The notes under the pieces were generated by a model, which searched no databases, was not told the DNA's origin, and worked only from the letters and a program-made list of their open reading frames with translations. Made by a program: the position numbers and the translations under genes. A stretch of DNA of 64,000 nucleotides from Planctomycetota bacterium (lineage in GTDB: Bacteria; Planctomycetota; Phycisphaerae; Phycisphaerales; UBA1924). Every line of letters begins with the position of its first letter. Position 1 is the first letter of the stretch. The stretch lies in contig JBCBSM010000001.1 in assembly GCA_039819165.1 (NCBI GenBank), forward strand, positions 1,054,001 to 1,118,000. Reading direction: 5' to 3'. Positions 50,549 through 58,983 of the stretch are shown in pieces.

Positions 50549-51766
50549 CTAGCCGTCGAGGCCGGCGAAGGCCGGCAGCTCGCCCACGAGCGGCCGGATG
50601 TAGTCCATGAACGCGTCCGACACGTTGGCGTGCCCGTCGAGAAACTCGGCGGGCAGGTGGCGTGTCTGCGCGGCCACCGCGGCCAGCGACTGGCTGCCCA
50701 TCGCACTCGCGTAGGTGGCGCTCGGCCGCCGCTCGATGGTGACCGACAGCCCGTGCTTTCCATCGGCGGCGAGGTCGGCGGCGGACTCCCCCACCCGGCG
50801 GGCCTCGTCGGCGTCCACGGGCGAGGGATCCGGGAAGCACCGCTGGAGGTAGCCGAAGGTGTCGGCCCGCACCCGGGGGGGCTTGCCGCCCTGGGGCGCG
50901 AGCCGGGCCTTGAGCAGGTCGGCAAGCTGGTCGCCCAGCGCGCCCGAGCCCGAGAGCTGGACGTTGCCGTGGGCGTCCTTCTCGCCGCCGACGAGTGCGG
51001 CGCCGATCGCCGTGCCCTCCTTGTCCTGGATGCCCTCGCTGACGGCGATCTGGCATCGGCCGTACTCGTCGAAGATGCGTGCCACGTCGTCGACGAAGCG
51101 ATCGGTCTCGAAGGGCACCTCGGGCACGTACACGAGGTGCGGGCCCGCGCCCTCCCGCCACCGAGCGGCGGCGGCCGCCGCCGTCAGGAAGCCGGCGTGG
51201 CGACCCATGACCACGTTGATCTTGATGCCCGGCAGCGAGGCGTTGTCCATGCCGTCGGCCATGTGCGCCATCGCGACGTACCGCGCCGCGGACGGGAAGC
51301 CCGGCGTGTGGTCGTTGCCGGGCAGGTCGTTGTCGACCGTCTTGGGCACGTGGTAGCACCACAGCTCGTAGCCGGCCTGCTGGGCGCGTTCGTGGACGAT
51401 GCGGCAGGTGTCGGCGCTGTCGTTGCCCCCGATGTAGAAGAAGTAGCGGACGCCGTGCTGCTCGCAAGCGCGGAAGATCCGCTCGCAGTACGCATCGTCG
51501 GGCTTGTCCCGCGTGGAGCCCAGCGCCGCCGAGGGCGTGGCGGCCACGCGATCGAGCACGTCGTCGGTGGTCCCGGTCAGGTCGACGAAGGAGCCCTCGG
51601 TCAGCCCCCGGACGCCGTGCCGCATGCCCAGCACGCGATCGACGGCGCCGGCGTCGGCGAGCGTCCGACGCAGCCCGCGGACGACGCCGACGAGCGACTG
51701 GTTAATGACGGCGGTGGGCCCGCCGGATTGCCCGATAACCGCAGCGCCCCTGGGCAGATCGGCCAT
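50549..51766 (-). CDS. 6-phosphofructokinase, probably pyrophosphate-dependent
   Basis: A 405-residue phosphofructokinase. GQSGGPTAVINQSL is the phosphoryl-donor loop; YFFYIGGNDSADT (GGND 113-116) replaces the GGDGS of ATP-using enzymes; PKTVDNDLP (141-148) is the catalytic motif; RHAGFLTAA and VSEGIQDKEG are also typical. An aspartate at the position after GG-N is the residue associated with pyrophosphate use in the family, so PPi is the likely donor. This enzyme makes fructose 1,6-bisphosphate reversibly. GGAGGGGA precedes the ATG at 51766. A reader should treat the donor assignment as inference. Confidence 0.9.
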   Translation of the reverse strand: MADLPRGAAVIGQSGGPTAVINQSLVGVVRGLRRTLADAGAVDRVLGMRHGVRGLTEGSFVDLTGTTDDVLDRVAATPSAALGSTRDKPDDAYCERIFRACEQHGVRYFFYIGGNDSADTCRIVHERAQQAGYELWCYHVPKTVDNDLPGNDHTPGFPSAARYVAMAHMADGMDNASLPGIKINVVMGRHAGFLTAAAAAARWREGAGPHLVYVPEVPFETDRFVDDVARIFDEYGRCQIAVSEGIQDKEGTAIGAALVGGEKDAHGNVQLSGSGALGDQLADLLKARLAPQGGKPPRVRADTFGYLQRCFPDPSPVDADEARRVGESAADLAADGKHGLSVTIERRPSATYASAMGSQSLAAVAAQTRHLPAEFLDGHANVSDAFMDYIRPLVGELPAFAGLDG

Positions 51767-51882
51767 GGATTCCCCTCCCTCGTGGATGCGGCGTGACGCC
51801 GAAAGCGGATTGTTGCCGCTTCTCGGACTCAAGACCGCGGGCCATCGGGGCGAAGGAGTTCCCAGACCCCCACCCCTCCCGC

Positions 51883-51888
51883 TATGCT
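51883..51888 (+). promoter_or_regulatory. Putative -10 element of the tandem amidohydrolase operon
   Basis: TATGCT within GCTATGCT, 25 bases before the ATG at 51914, with GAGGAGAGG as the ribosome-binding site in between. Upstream, AAGCGG-7 bases-CCGCTT (51803-51821) may be an operator for either divergent gene. Confidence 0.45.
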
Positions 51889-51913
51889 GCGCGGACCGAG
51901 GAGAGGCCACGCC

Positions 51914-54900
51914 ATGCCCAGATTCCGCCACGCGTCCCGCGTGCTGCTCGCCGGGCTGCTGCTATCCGCCGCACCAGCAGCGGCGCAGTCGACCAGCGAT
52001 TCGCCGCTCGCCGATCGCCCCAACGGCCCCCGCCGCAGCGAGCCGGCCCGGACGGCGCTGGTCGGCGGGACGATCCACGCCGGCCCCGACGCCGAGCCCT
52101 TCGTGGGCACGCTGGTGTTCGCGGGCGGCCGCATCGTGAGCATCACGCAGGGCGAGGCCGCGACCCTGGCGGGCACCCTGGTGCATGACGCCTCGGGGCT
52201 GCATTTGTATCCGGCCTTCATCGAGCCGTTCTACGAGATCGACGTCGACGCGCCCGCGCCACCCGGCTCTCCCGGTGCGCACTGGAGCGCGAAGGTCACC
52301 CCCCGCCGCAACGCGCTCGACGCCGAGTGGCCGGGCGAGTCGACGCGGGGCGAGCTCCGGAACCTCGGCTTCGCGGTCGCCGGGCTGTCGCCGGACGGCG
52401 GCATCTTCCGCGGCTGGACGGGCGCGATCTCGCTGGCCGAGCCCAGCGACGACATGAGCAAGGAACGACCGACGATCCTGGCGGAGAGGGTCTCGCAGGT
52501 CGTCGCGTTCGAGTCGAGCGGCTGGGGCACCCGAGCATATCCGACGTCGCAGGTCGGCGCCGTTGCGCTGGTCCGCCAGACGCTGCTCGACGCCGAGTGG
52601 CAGACCCGCCAGGGCGGCGGCGTCGCGAATGCGCTGACGCCCATCGGCGACCGCGATACGCCCATGTGGTTCGATACGCCTGGCGAGCTCGAGGCCATCC
52701 GCGCCGCCAAGATGGCCCGCGAGTTCGGCCGCCACGCGGTCATCGTCGGCAGCGGCCAGGAGTACCAGCGGCTCGACGCGTTGATCCAGGAATCGGCCGA
52801 CGCCCGGAGCGGTCTTCGGTTCGTCCTGCCGCTGAATTTCCCCGAGGCACCGCGGGTCACGAGCGTGGCCCAGGCCGAGAGCATCGACCTGGGCACGCTG
52901 ATGGCCTGGGAGCAGGCGCCGACAAATCCGCGGCGCGTGGTCGAGGCCGGACTCGGCGTCGCGTTGACCTCCAGCAAGCTCTCCAAGCGGAGCGACTTCC
53001 ACAAGAACCTGCGGCGGGCCATCGAGCACGGCCTAGCCGAGGAGCGGGCGCTCGCAGCGCTGACCACCGAGCCCGCGCGGCTGCTGGGCATCACCCGGCA
53101 CGCCGGCACCATCGAGGCCGGCAAGCTGGCGAACGTTATCGTCGCGACCGGGCCGATCTTCGACGCTAAGAGCCAGATCCGCGACCTGTGGATCGAGGGG
53201 CGGCGGCACGAGATCAGTACTCCCAAGCCGCCGAGCCTCGAGGGCACGTGGGAGCTGACGCTCGCGGATCGCTTCCGCCTCGACGCCACCGTGGACGCCA
53301 AGGGCAAGGCGACCATTTCCGACCCGGCAATCGAGGGCGGCGACACCCCCACCGCCAGCGCCACGATCGAGCGCGCGAACGACACGGTCACCTTCGTCTT
53401 CGACCACGAACCCTTCGGCATGCCGGGCATCTTCACGCTCACCGGCACGCTCTCGGGCGATGCACTCATCGGCACGGGCGCACGCTCGGACGGCAGGGTC
53501 TTCGAGTTCACCGGCGTGCGGCAGCCGCGGGATGCGGACGAGCAGCAAGAGACCACCCGGGTGGACAGCAACGACGCAGATCTGCCACCCGAGGATCTCG
53601 GCGGCTACCCCTTCGGCCCCTACGCGATGGCCGAGGTGCCCGCCAGCGAGAGCCTGCTCATTGTCAACGCCACGGTGTGGACCGTGGCCGACCGCGGCAT
53701 CCTCGAGGACGCCTGGGTGCTGGTCCGCGACGGCACCATCCAGAGCGTCGGCACGGGTGGCTATCCGAAGATCGCCGTCGATCGCACGATCGACGCCGGG
53801 GGCCGGCACGTCACGCCGGGCCTGGTCGACGCCCACAGCCACACGGGGACGTGGACGGGCGGCACCAACGAGGCGGGCCAGGCCGTCACGGCCGAGGTCC
53901 GCATGGCCGACACCACCGACCCCAACCCGGTGAACTGGTACCGCCAGCTCGCCGGCGGCGTCACCACCGTCAACACGCTGCACGGGTCGGCCAACCCCAT
54001 CGGCGGGCAGAACGTCATCCAGAAGGTCCGCTGGGGGGCCGTCCACCCCGACGACATGCACCTTGAGGGCGCGATGCCCGGCATCAAGTTCGCGCTGGGC
54101 GAGAACGTGAAGCAGAGCAACTGGGGCGATCGCTTCACCACCCGCTACCCGCAGACCCGCATGGGCGTCGAGACGCTCATCCGCGATCGCTTCCATGCCG
54201 CCCAGGAGTACGCCGCCAACGGCAACAAGACCGCGAACGGGCGCACGGACACGGAGCTGGAGGCCCTCGCCGAGATCCTCGCGGGCGAGCGGCTCATCCA
54301 CTGCCACAGCTACCGCCAGGACGAGATCCTGATGCTGTGCCGCGTGGCCGAGGACTTCGGCTTCAAGATCGGGACGTTCCAGCACGGGCTGGAGTGCTAC
54401 AAGGTGGCCGAGGCCGTCAAGGAGCACGCCATCGGCGCGAGCATCTTCAGCGACTGGTGGGCGTTCAAGGTCGAGGTGCAGGACGCGATTCCCTATGCGG
54501 GCCCAATCCTGCACGAGGCCGGCGTCAACGTCAGCTTCAACAGCGACAGCGATGAACTCGCCCGCCGCATGAACGTCGAGGCGGCCAAGGCTGTCAAGTA
54601 CGGCGGCCTCTCGCCCGAGGAGGCCATCAAGTTCGTAACCATCAACCCGGCGATCCAGCTCGGCATCGGCGATCGCGTCGGCTCGCTCGAGCCCGGCAAG
54701 GACGCCGACATCGCGATCTGGAGCGGCGACCCGCTCTCGACCATGAGCCGCTGCGAGCGGGTGTTCATCGACGGTCGCGAGTACTACAGCCTCGAGCGGG
54801 ACGCCGCGCATCGCTCGCGGATCGCCCGCGAACGCGAGCGGCTCATCCAGAAGCTGATGCGCGAGCAGGCCAAGCTCGGCCCGCCCAGGGACGACGAGCC

Positions 54901-55054
54901 CGAGGCGGACGATGAGGACGACCGCATCCGCCGCGGCGTCTACGCCTGGTTCCACGGCACGGAGGACCGAACCGGCGCCGGTGCGAGCATGTGCGGCGCG
55001 TGCGGCATGCTGCCGGCCGAGTACCTCGAGATGATCCAGCTGGAGGGCCGCTGA
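51914..55054 (+). CDS. Exported tandem amidohydrolase, one inactive and one active-looking domain
   Basis: A 1046-residue protein with a signal peptide (VLLAGLLLSAAPAAAQ). The first amidohydrolase unit (about 45-440) has the beta-sandwich strands (ALVGGTIHAGPDAEP; GTIEAGKLANVIVATG) but HLYPAFIEPFYEID where active members have HxH, so it lacks the metal site. A linking beta region (about 440-555; KGKATISDPAIEGG, DTVTFVFDHEPFG) follows. The second unit (about 590-1000) keeps VDAHSHTG (HxH), LIHCHSYRQDEI, FQHGLECYKVAE and NVSFNSDSDELARR with all expected metal ligands. The fold is that of imidazolonepropionase-like enzymes; substrate unknown. The C-terminal tail has Cys-Gly-Ala-Cys-Gly. It overlaps the next gene as TGATG. 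Confidence 0.88.
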   Translation: MPRFRHASRVLLAGLLLSAAPAAAQSTSDSPLADRPNGPRRSEPARTALVGGTIHAGPDAEPFVGTLVFAGGRIVSITQGEAATLAGTLVHDASGLHLYPAFIEPFYEIDVDAPAPPGSPGAHWSAKVTPRRNALDAEWPGESTRGELRNLGFAVAGLSPDGGIFRGWTGAISLAEPSDDMSKERPTILAERVSQVVAFESSGWGTRAYPTSQVGAVALVRQTLLDAEWQTRQGGGVANALTPIGDRDTPMWFDTPGELEAIRAAKMAREFGRHAVIVGSGQEYQRLDALIQESADARSGLRFVLPLNFPEAPRVTSVAQAESIDLGTLMAWEQAPTNPRRVVEAGLGVALTSSKLSKRSDFHKNLRRAIEHGLAEERALAALTTEPARLLGITRHAGTIEAGKLANVIVATGPIFDAKSQIRDLWIEGRRHEISTPKPPSLEGTWELTLADRFRLDATVDAKGKATISDPAIEGGDTPTASATIERANDTVTFVFDHEPFGMPGIFTLTGTLSGDALIGTGARSDGRVFEFTGVRQPRDADEQQETTRVDSNDADLPPEDLGGYPFGPYAMAEVPASESLLIVNATVWTVADRGILEDAWVLVRDGTIQSVGTGGYPKIAVDRTIDAGGRHVTPGLVDAHSHTGTWTGGTNEAGQAVTAEVRMADTTDPNPVNWYRQLAGGVTTVNTLHGSANPIGGQNVIQKVRWGAVHPDDMHLEGAMPGIKFALGENVKQSNWGDRFTTRYPQTRMGVETLIRDRFHAAQEYAANGNKTANGRTDTELEALAEILAGERLIHCHSYRQDEILMLCRVAEDFGFKIGTFQHGLECYKVAEAVKEHAIGASIFSDWWAFKVEVQDAIPYAGPILHEAGVNVSFNSDSDELARRMNVEAAKAVKYGGLSPEEAIKFVTINPAIQLGIGDRVGSLEPGKDADIAIWSGDPLSTMSRCERVFIDGREYYSLERDAAHRSRIARERERLIQKLMREQAKLGPPRDDEPEADDEDDRIRRGVYAWFHGTEDRTGAGASMCGACGMLPAEYLEMIQLEGR

Positions 55055-56373
55055 TGCTCCGCCTGATCGCCACGCTGGCCGTGCTGCTGCTCTCCGCGGC
55101 GGCGTTCGCCCAGGACCTGACCCCCCGCGCCGAGGCCCCCGAGGGTTCCGTCGCCATCGTCGGCGCCACCATCCACACCGGCGCGGGCCGGACCATTCGC
55201 AGCGGCTACGTGCTGTTCGAGGGCGGCACCATCCGCGACATCGGATCGGGCCGACGACCGTTCGGCGACGACGCCCGCGTGATCGACGCCCGCGGCATGC
55301 ACGTGTACCCGGGCCTGATCAGCGCGACGTCGCGGCTGGGTCTGACCGAGATCGCCTCGGTCCGGGCGATGCGGGACTTCTCGGAGGTGGGGTTGGTCAA
55401 GCCCGAGGTCCGCGCCGTCGTCGCAGTCAACCCCGACTCGACGCTGCTGCCCGTCGCCCGCACCAACGGCATCCTGATCGCCGGCACCGTGCCCAGCGGC
55501 GGCGTGGTGCCGGGCCGGATGGGCATCATCCGCCTCGACGGCTGGACCTGGGAGGACATGGCCGTGCGTCAGGACGCCGGGCTCGTGCTCAACTGGCCGA
55601 ACGTGCGGCCGGCGACATCGGGCCGCCGCGGAAGCGACGCCGAGGCCGCCACCCGCCGCCGGCTCGCCGAGATCGACGCGCTCTTCGACCAGGCCGAGGC
55701 CTACCACGCCGCCCGGTCGGCGGACGAGTCGACGCCGGTGGACCTGGTGTACGAGGGCATGCTCGGCGTGCTGCCGTCGGCCGAGGACCAGAGGCCGATC
55801 TTCATCAACGCCAGCGACATGGCCCGCATCCAGTCGGCCGTGACGTGGGCGGTGGGCCGCGGCCTGAAGCCCATCATCGTCGGCGGCCGCGATGCGCCCA
55901 AGCTCGCCGATCTGCTGACGACGCACGACGTGCCCGTCATCGTCAACGGCACGCACAACTTCCCCAGCCGCAACGATGCGCCGCACGATGAGGCGTTCAC
56001 GCTGCCCAAGCGGCTGCAGGACGCGGGCATTGCCTGGTGCCTGACGTCCGGCAATTCGGACGAGAACGTCCGCAACCTGCCCTACGAGGCCGCTACCGCG
56101 GTGGCCTTCGGCCTGTCGCAGGAGTATGCGATCGCCGCCATTACGCGCTGGCCCGCGGAGATCCTGGGCATCGCCGACGCGTACGGCACGCTGGAACCCG
56201 GCAAGAGCGCGACGCTGCTGGTCACCAACGGCTCGCCCCTCGAGATGACGACCACCATCCACCACGCCTTCCTGGATGGCGCCGAGGTCGACCTGTCGAA
56301 CAAGCAGACCGTGCTGCGGGATCGCTATCGCGAGAAGTACCGCCGTCTCGAACTGATCGAGGTCGACCCCTGA
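55054..56373 (+). CDS. Exported amidohydrolase-fold protein lacking the HxH motif
   Basis: A 439-residue protein with a signal peptide (LIATLAVLLLSAAAFAQ). The strands VAIVGATIHTGAGRTI and GTLEPGKSATLLVTNG place it in the amidohydrolase beta-sandwich group. Where active enzymes have HxH after the beta-1 strand it has YPGLISATSRLGLTE. The barrel part includes PVIVNGTHNFPSRNDAPHDE. This resembles the first domain of the preceding protein and similar pseudoenzymes in secreted planctomycete gene pairs. The ATG overlaps the previous stop. It may be a structural partner of the 1046-residue enzyme. Confidence 0.82.
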   Translation: MLRLIATLAVLLLSAAAFAQDLTPRAEAPEGSVAIVGATIHTGAGRTIRSGYVLFEGGTIRDIGSGRRPFGDDARVIDARGMHVYPGLISATSRLGLTEIASVRAMRDFSEVGLVKPEVRAVVAVNPDSTLLPVARTNGILIAGTVPSGGVVPGRMGIIRLDGWTWEDMAVRQDAGLVLNWPNVRPATSGRRGSDAEAATRRRLAEIDALFDQAEAYHAARSADESTPVDLVYEGMLGVLPSAEDQRPIFINASDMARIQSAVTWAVGRGLKPIIVGGRDAPKLADLLTTHDVPVIVNGTHNFPSRNDAPHDEAFTLPKRLQDAGIAWCLTSGNSDENVRNLPYEAATAVAFGLSQEYAIAAITRWPAEILGIADAYGTLEPGKSATLLVTNGSPLEMTTTIHHAFLDGAEVDLSNKQTVLRDRYREKYRRLELIEVDP

Positions 56374-56397
56374 TCGCACCGCCGAGGGCATCGCGGC

Positions 56398-56997
56398 CTA
56401 GGGCGCCAGGACGAAGTCGCTGCTGGTCGTCCCGCTGTCGTCGTCGCCGATGACCTGCATGTAGACCACGCGGATGGTGATCCGCCCCGCGAAGCTCGAG
56501 AAGGCGGCCTGGGGTCGCTCGCTGGCGGCATCGAGCTCCGCGAGCGCGGGCGGCAGCCACTCGGGCATCGCCGCCTCGGGCACCTCGAGCACGTAGGTCC
56601 GCGTGACGTGGTCGTAGAACTGGCCGTTGAGGTCCAGGTCGCTCAGATTAATCTCGGCCCAGGCGAAGGGCTCGATGGCCTCGCCCTCGTACTCGCCGGT
56701 CGCGAAGATCTGGACGTTGACCCGGCCCAGCCCCTTGGCGTCGTCGTTCCACGCGTCGAGGAACTGGAAGTGGATGCGCAGGAAGTGCGAGCCGTCGGGG
56801 TTCACGCCCGCGCGCGTCAGGTCGTGCACCACCACCCGCACGGGTACGAAGGGGTAGGGTGGCGGCTCGCGGGTCCACAGTTCGCCGCGCCAGTCCCGCG
56901 TGCCGTCGTCCGAGCCGCAGCCGGGCGGCACACCAATGGCGAGGGCCGCCAGAACGGGGACCACGGCTCGCGCACGCACTCGTCTCGCAGCCCGCAT
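56398..56997 (-). CDS. Probable lipoprotein, unknown function
   Basis: A 199-residue protein. The N-terminus is basic, followed by VVPVLAALAIGVPPGCGSDD, where GC after VPP looks like a lipobox cysteine, though it is not canonical. The mature part is beta-rich: VRVVVHDLTRAGVNPDGSHFL, IHFQFLDAWNDDAKGLG, NVQIFATGEYEGE and TRTYVLEVP. It ends VVYMQVIGDDDSGTTSSDFV. This resembles small secreted beta-sandwich lipoproteins of Planctomycetota, but no specific family is recognised. The start at 56997 begins the lipoprotein signal. Confidence 0.7.
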   Translation of the reverse strand: MRAARRVRARAVVPVLAALAIGVPPGCGSDDGTRDWRGELWTREPPPYPFVPVRVVVHDLTRAGVNPDGSHFLRIHFQFLDAWNDDAKGLGRVNVQIFATGEYEGEAIEPFAWAEINLSDLDLNGQFYDHVTRTYVLEVPEAAMPEWLPPALAELDAASERPQAAFSSFAGRITIRVVYMQVIGDDDSGTTSSDFVLAP

Positions 56998-57064
56998 AGC
57001 GTGGCAACCATACCCCCCGCTGCGAACCGCCGCACGCCCGCAAACCGCCCGGAGCACGCCGCCG

Positions 57065-58390
57065 ATGACGACCGCCGCGACGCCAGCCCGAACCACGGCC
57101 CCGACCACGGGCGGATCCGCCGACGCGCGATGGTGGATCCACGAGCCGGGCGTCACGTTTCTCAACCATGGCTCCTTCGGCGGCTGCCCCGCGGCGGTGC
57201 TCGAGACCCAGGCGGCCTGGCGCGCGCGGCTCGAGGCCGAGCCCGTCCGCTTCTTCGGCGAGGACCTCTTCGGCTTGCTGGATTGGGTCCGCGGCGACGT
57301 CGCGGGCTTCCTCGGCTGCGATCCCGGCGGCCTCGTGTTCGTGCCGAACGCGACCACCGGGGTGGCAACGGTGCTGGCGAACCTCGATCTGCGGGCGGGC
57401 GACGAGATCCTGCTCACCGACCACGAATACCCCGCGTGCGCCAACAACCTGAGGCACGTGGCGGCGCAGAGCGGCGCGACGCCGGTGGCGGCGACGCTGC
57501 CGTTCCCCGATCCGACGCCCGACGCGATCGTCGAGGCCGTCCTCGGCCGCGTCACCGAGCGAACGCGGGCCGCCCTGATAAGCCACATCACCAGCGCGAG
57601 CGCGATGGTGCTGCCCGTTGAGCGGCTCGTCCCCGAGCTCGAACGCCGCGGCGTGAGGACGATCGTCGACGGTGCGCACGTACCCGGGCACCTGCCGCTG
57701 GATCTCGATGCCCTCGCCCCGAGCTACTACACGGGCAACCTGCACAAGTGGGTGTGCTCGCCCAAGGGGTCGGCCGTGCTGGGGGTTCGGGAGGATCACC
57801 GGGACAACTTCCGGCCCATGGTGCTCTCGAACATGGCCGAGCAGCCGCCGGCCGACCGGCCGCGGCTGCACACCGAGTTCGACTACGTCGGCACGCAGGA
57901 CCCCACGGCGGTCCTCACGGTGCCCGCAGCGCTGCGGATCATGGCCGCGATCGCGCGGAGCGAGCCGCCCCGGCGATCGCCCGCCGCCGAGTTGCCGCCC
58001 GATGGCGTTCTGGATGAGGCCTGGTCGACGATCCGCGAGCGCAACCGCGCACTGGCGGTCGAGGGCCGCCGGATCGTCTGCGACGCGCTCGAAGCTGCTC
58101 CACCGGTGCCCGACGAGATGACGGCCTGCATCGCGCTCATCGCGCTGCCGCCGCACGACGACGACGCGCGGGCGCGTCTCGAGGCCCGGCCAACCCGATA
58201 CCACGATGCGCTCCAGGATGCGCTGCTGGCCCGCCACCGGATCCAGGTGCCGGTGCACTCGATCCCGGGCCCCGGCGGCCGCGTGCGGTGCGTGCGGATC
58301 TCGGCGCAGCTCTTCAACACCCGGGAGCAGTACGCCGCGCTCGCCGAGGCCCTCCGCGAGGAGCTGCGGCGGGAGCGTGGGGGCGGCTGA
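57065..58390 (+). CDS. Class V aminotransferase, isopenicillin N epimerase-like
   Basis: A 441-residue PLP enzyme. HEPGVTFLNHGSFGGCPAAVLE is the classic start of the isopenicillin N epimerase-like group. NATTGVATVLANLDL is the phosphate-binding region, IVDGAHVPGHLPLDL carries the PLP-pyridine aspartate, and YYTGNLHKWVCSPKGSAVLG holds the Schiff-base lysine. The reaction (epimerase, desulfurase or transaminase) is not certain. The ATG at 57065 lies where homology starts. A cysteine dioxygenase gene follows immediately, which hints at a role in cysteine or sulfur metabolism. Confidence 0.88.
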   Translation: MTTAATPARTTAPTTGGSADARWWIHEPGVTFLNHGSFGGCPAAVLETQAAWRARLEAEPVRFFGEDLFGLLDWVRGDVAGFLGCDPGGLVFVPNATTGVATVLANLDLRAGDEILLTDHEYPACANNLRHVAAQSGATPVAATLPFPDPTPDAIVEAVLGRVTERTRAALISHITSASAMVLPVERLVPELERRGVRTIVDGAHVPGHLPLDLDALAPSYYTGNLHKWVCSPKGSAVLGVREDHRDNFRPMVLSNMAEQPPADRPRLHTEFDYVGTQDPTAVLTVPAALRIMAAIARSEPPRRSPAAELPPDGVLDEAWSTIRERNRALAVEGRRIVCDALEAAPPVPDEMTACIALIALPPHDDDARARLEARPTRYHDALQDALLARHRIQVPVHSIPGPGGRVRCVRISAQLFNTREQYAALAEALREELRRERGGG

Positions 58391-58413
58391 TGGGCCCGGG
58401 CTGGCTCGTTTCG

Positions 58414-58419
58414 TATACT
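58414..58419 (+). promoter_or_regulatory. -10 element of the cysteine dioxygenase gene
   Basis: TATACT nine bases before the ATG at 58429. It lies after the aminotransferase stop, so the gene can have its own start. Confidence 0.4.
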
Positions 58420-58428
58420 GTCTACCAG

Positions 58429-58983
58429 ATGCCGGCCGCCGACACACCCACGCCATCCATGTCGCCCAAGCTCGCCGATCTGGTGGGCTATCTGCGTGGA
58501 TTGAGGGGGCGGGCGGACCTCGAGGTGCTCGAGGACTTACTCTGTCGGCTCGACGTGGCCCGGTGCGACATCGCGCCGTCCTGCCGCTTCGGGGTGCGTG
58601 GCTATCGGCGGAACACCATCGCCCGCGGCGAGTGGTTCGAGCTGCTGGCGCTGTGCTGGCGGAGCGGGGATGCCACGCCCATCCACGACCACGAGGGCTC
58701 CAGCTGCGCCTTCAAGGTCATCGAGGGCGAGGGCACCGAGATCCAGTACGAGCGGACCGCGTGCGGCCAGGTCTGCCCGACGGGCCGCACGCTGATGCAG
58801 CCGGGCTACATCTGCGCCGCCGCCGACGCCGACATCCACCAGGTGGCCAACATGCAGGCCCCGGGCCTGGACCTGATCACGCTGCACGTGTACTCGCCGC
58901 CCATCCAGCAGATGAGCACCTACGCCTTCGCGTCGGGCGATGTGCCGGGCGGGCTGCCGGCTGACGTACCGGGTGACGGCTAG
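58429..58983 (+). CDS. Cysteine dioxygenase (cupin)
   Basis: A 184-residue non-haem iron enzyme that oxidises cysteine to cysteine sulfinate. The iron ligands are His86 and His88 in TPIHDHEGSSCAFKVIEG and His137 in ADADIHQVAN. Cys93 occupies the position of the crosslinking cysteine in animal enzymes; many bacterial ones have glycine there. YRRNTIARGEWFELLALCW is the substrate strand. The ATG at 58429 matches the promoter; an ATG at 58390 overlapping the aminotransferase stop (TGATG) would add 13 residues and is also possible. It is convergent with the dockerin-tailed gene; the stops are adjacent. Confidence 0.93.
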   Translation: MPAADTPTPSMSPKLADLVGYLRGLRGRADLEVLEDLLCRLDVARCDIAPSCRFGVRGYRRNTIARGEWFELLALCWRSGDATPIHDHEGSSCAFKVIEGEGTEIQYERTACGQVCPTGRTLMQPGYICAAADADIHQVANMQAPGLDLITLHVYSPPIQQMSTYAFASGDVPGGLPADVPGDG

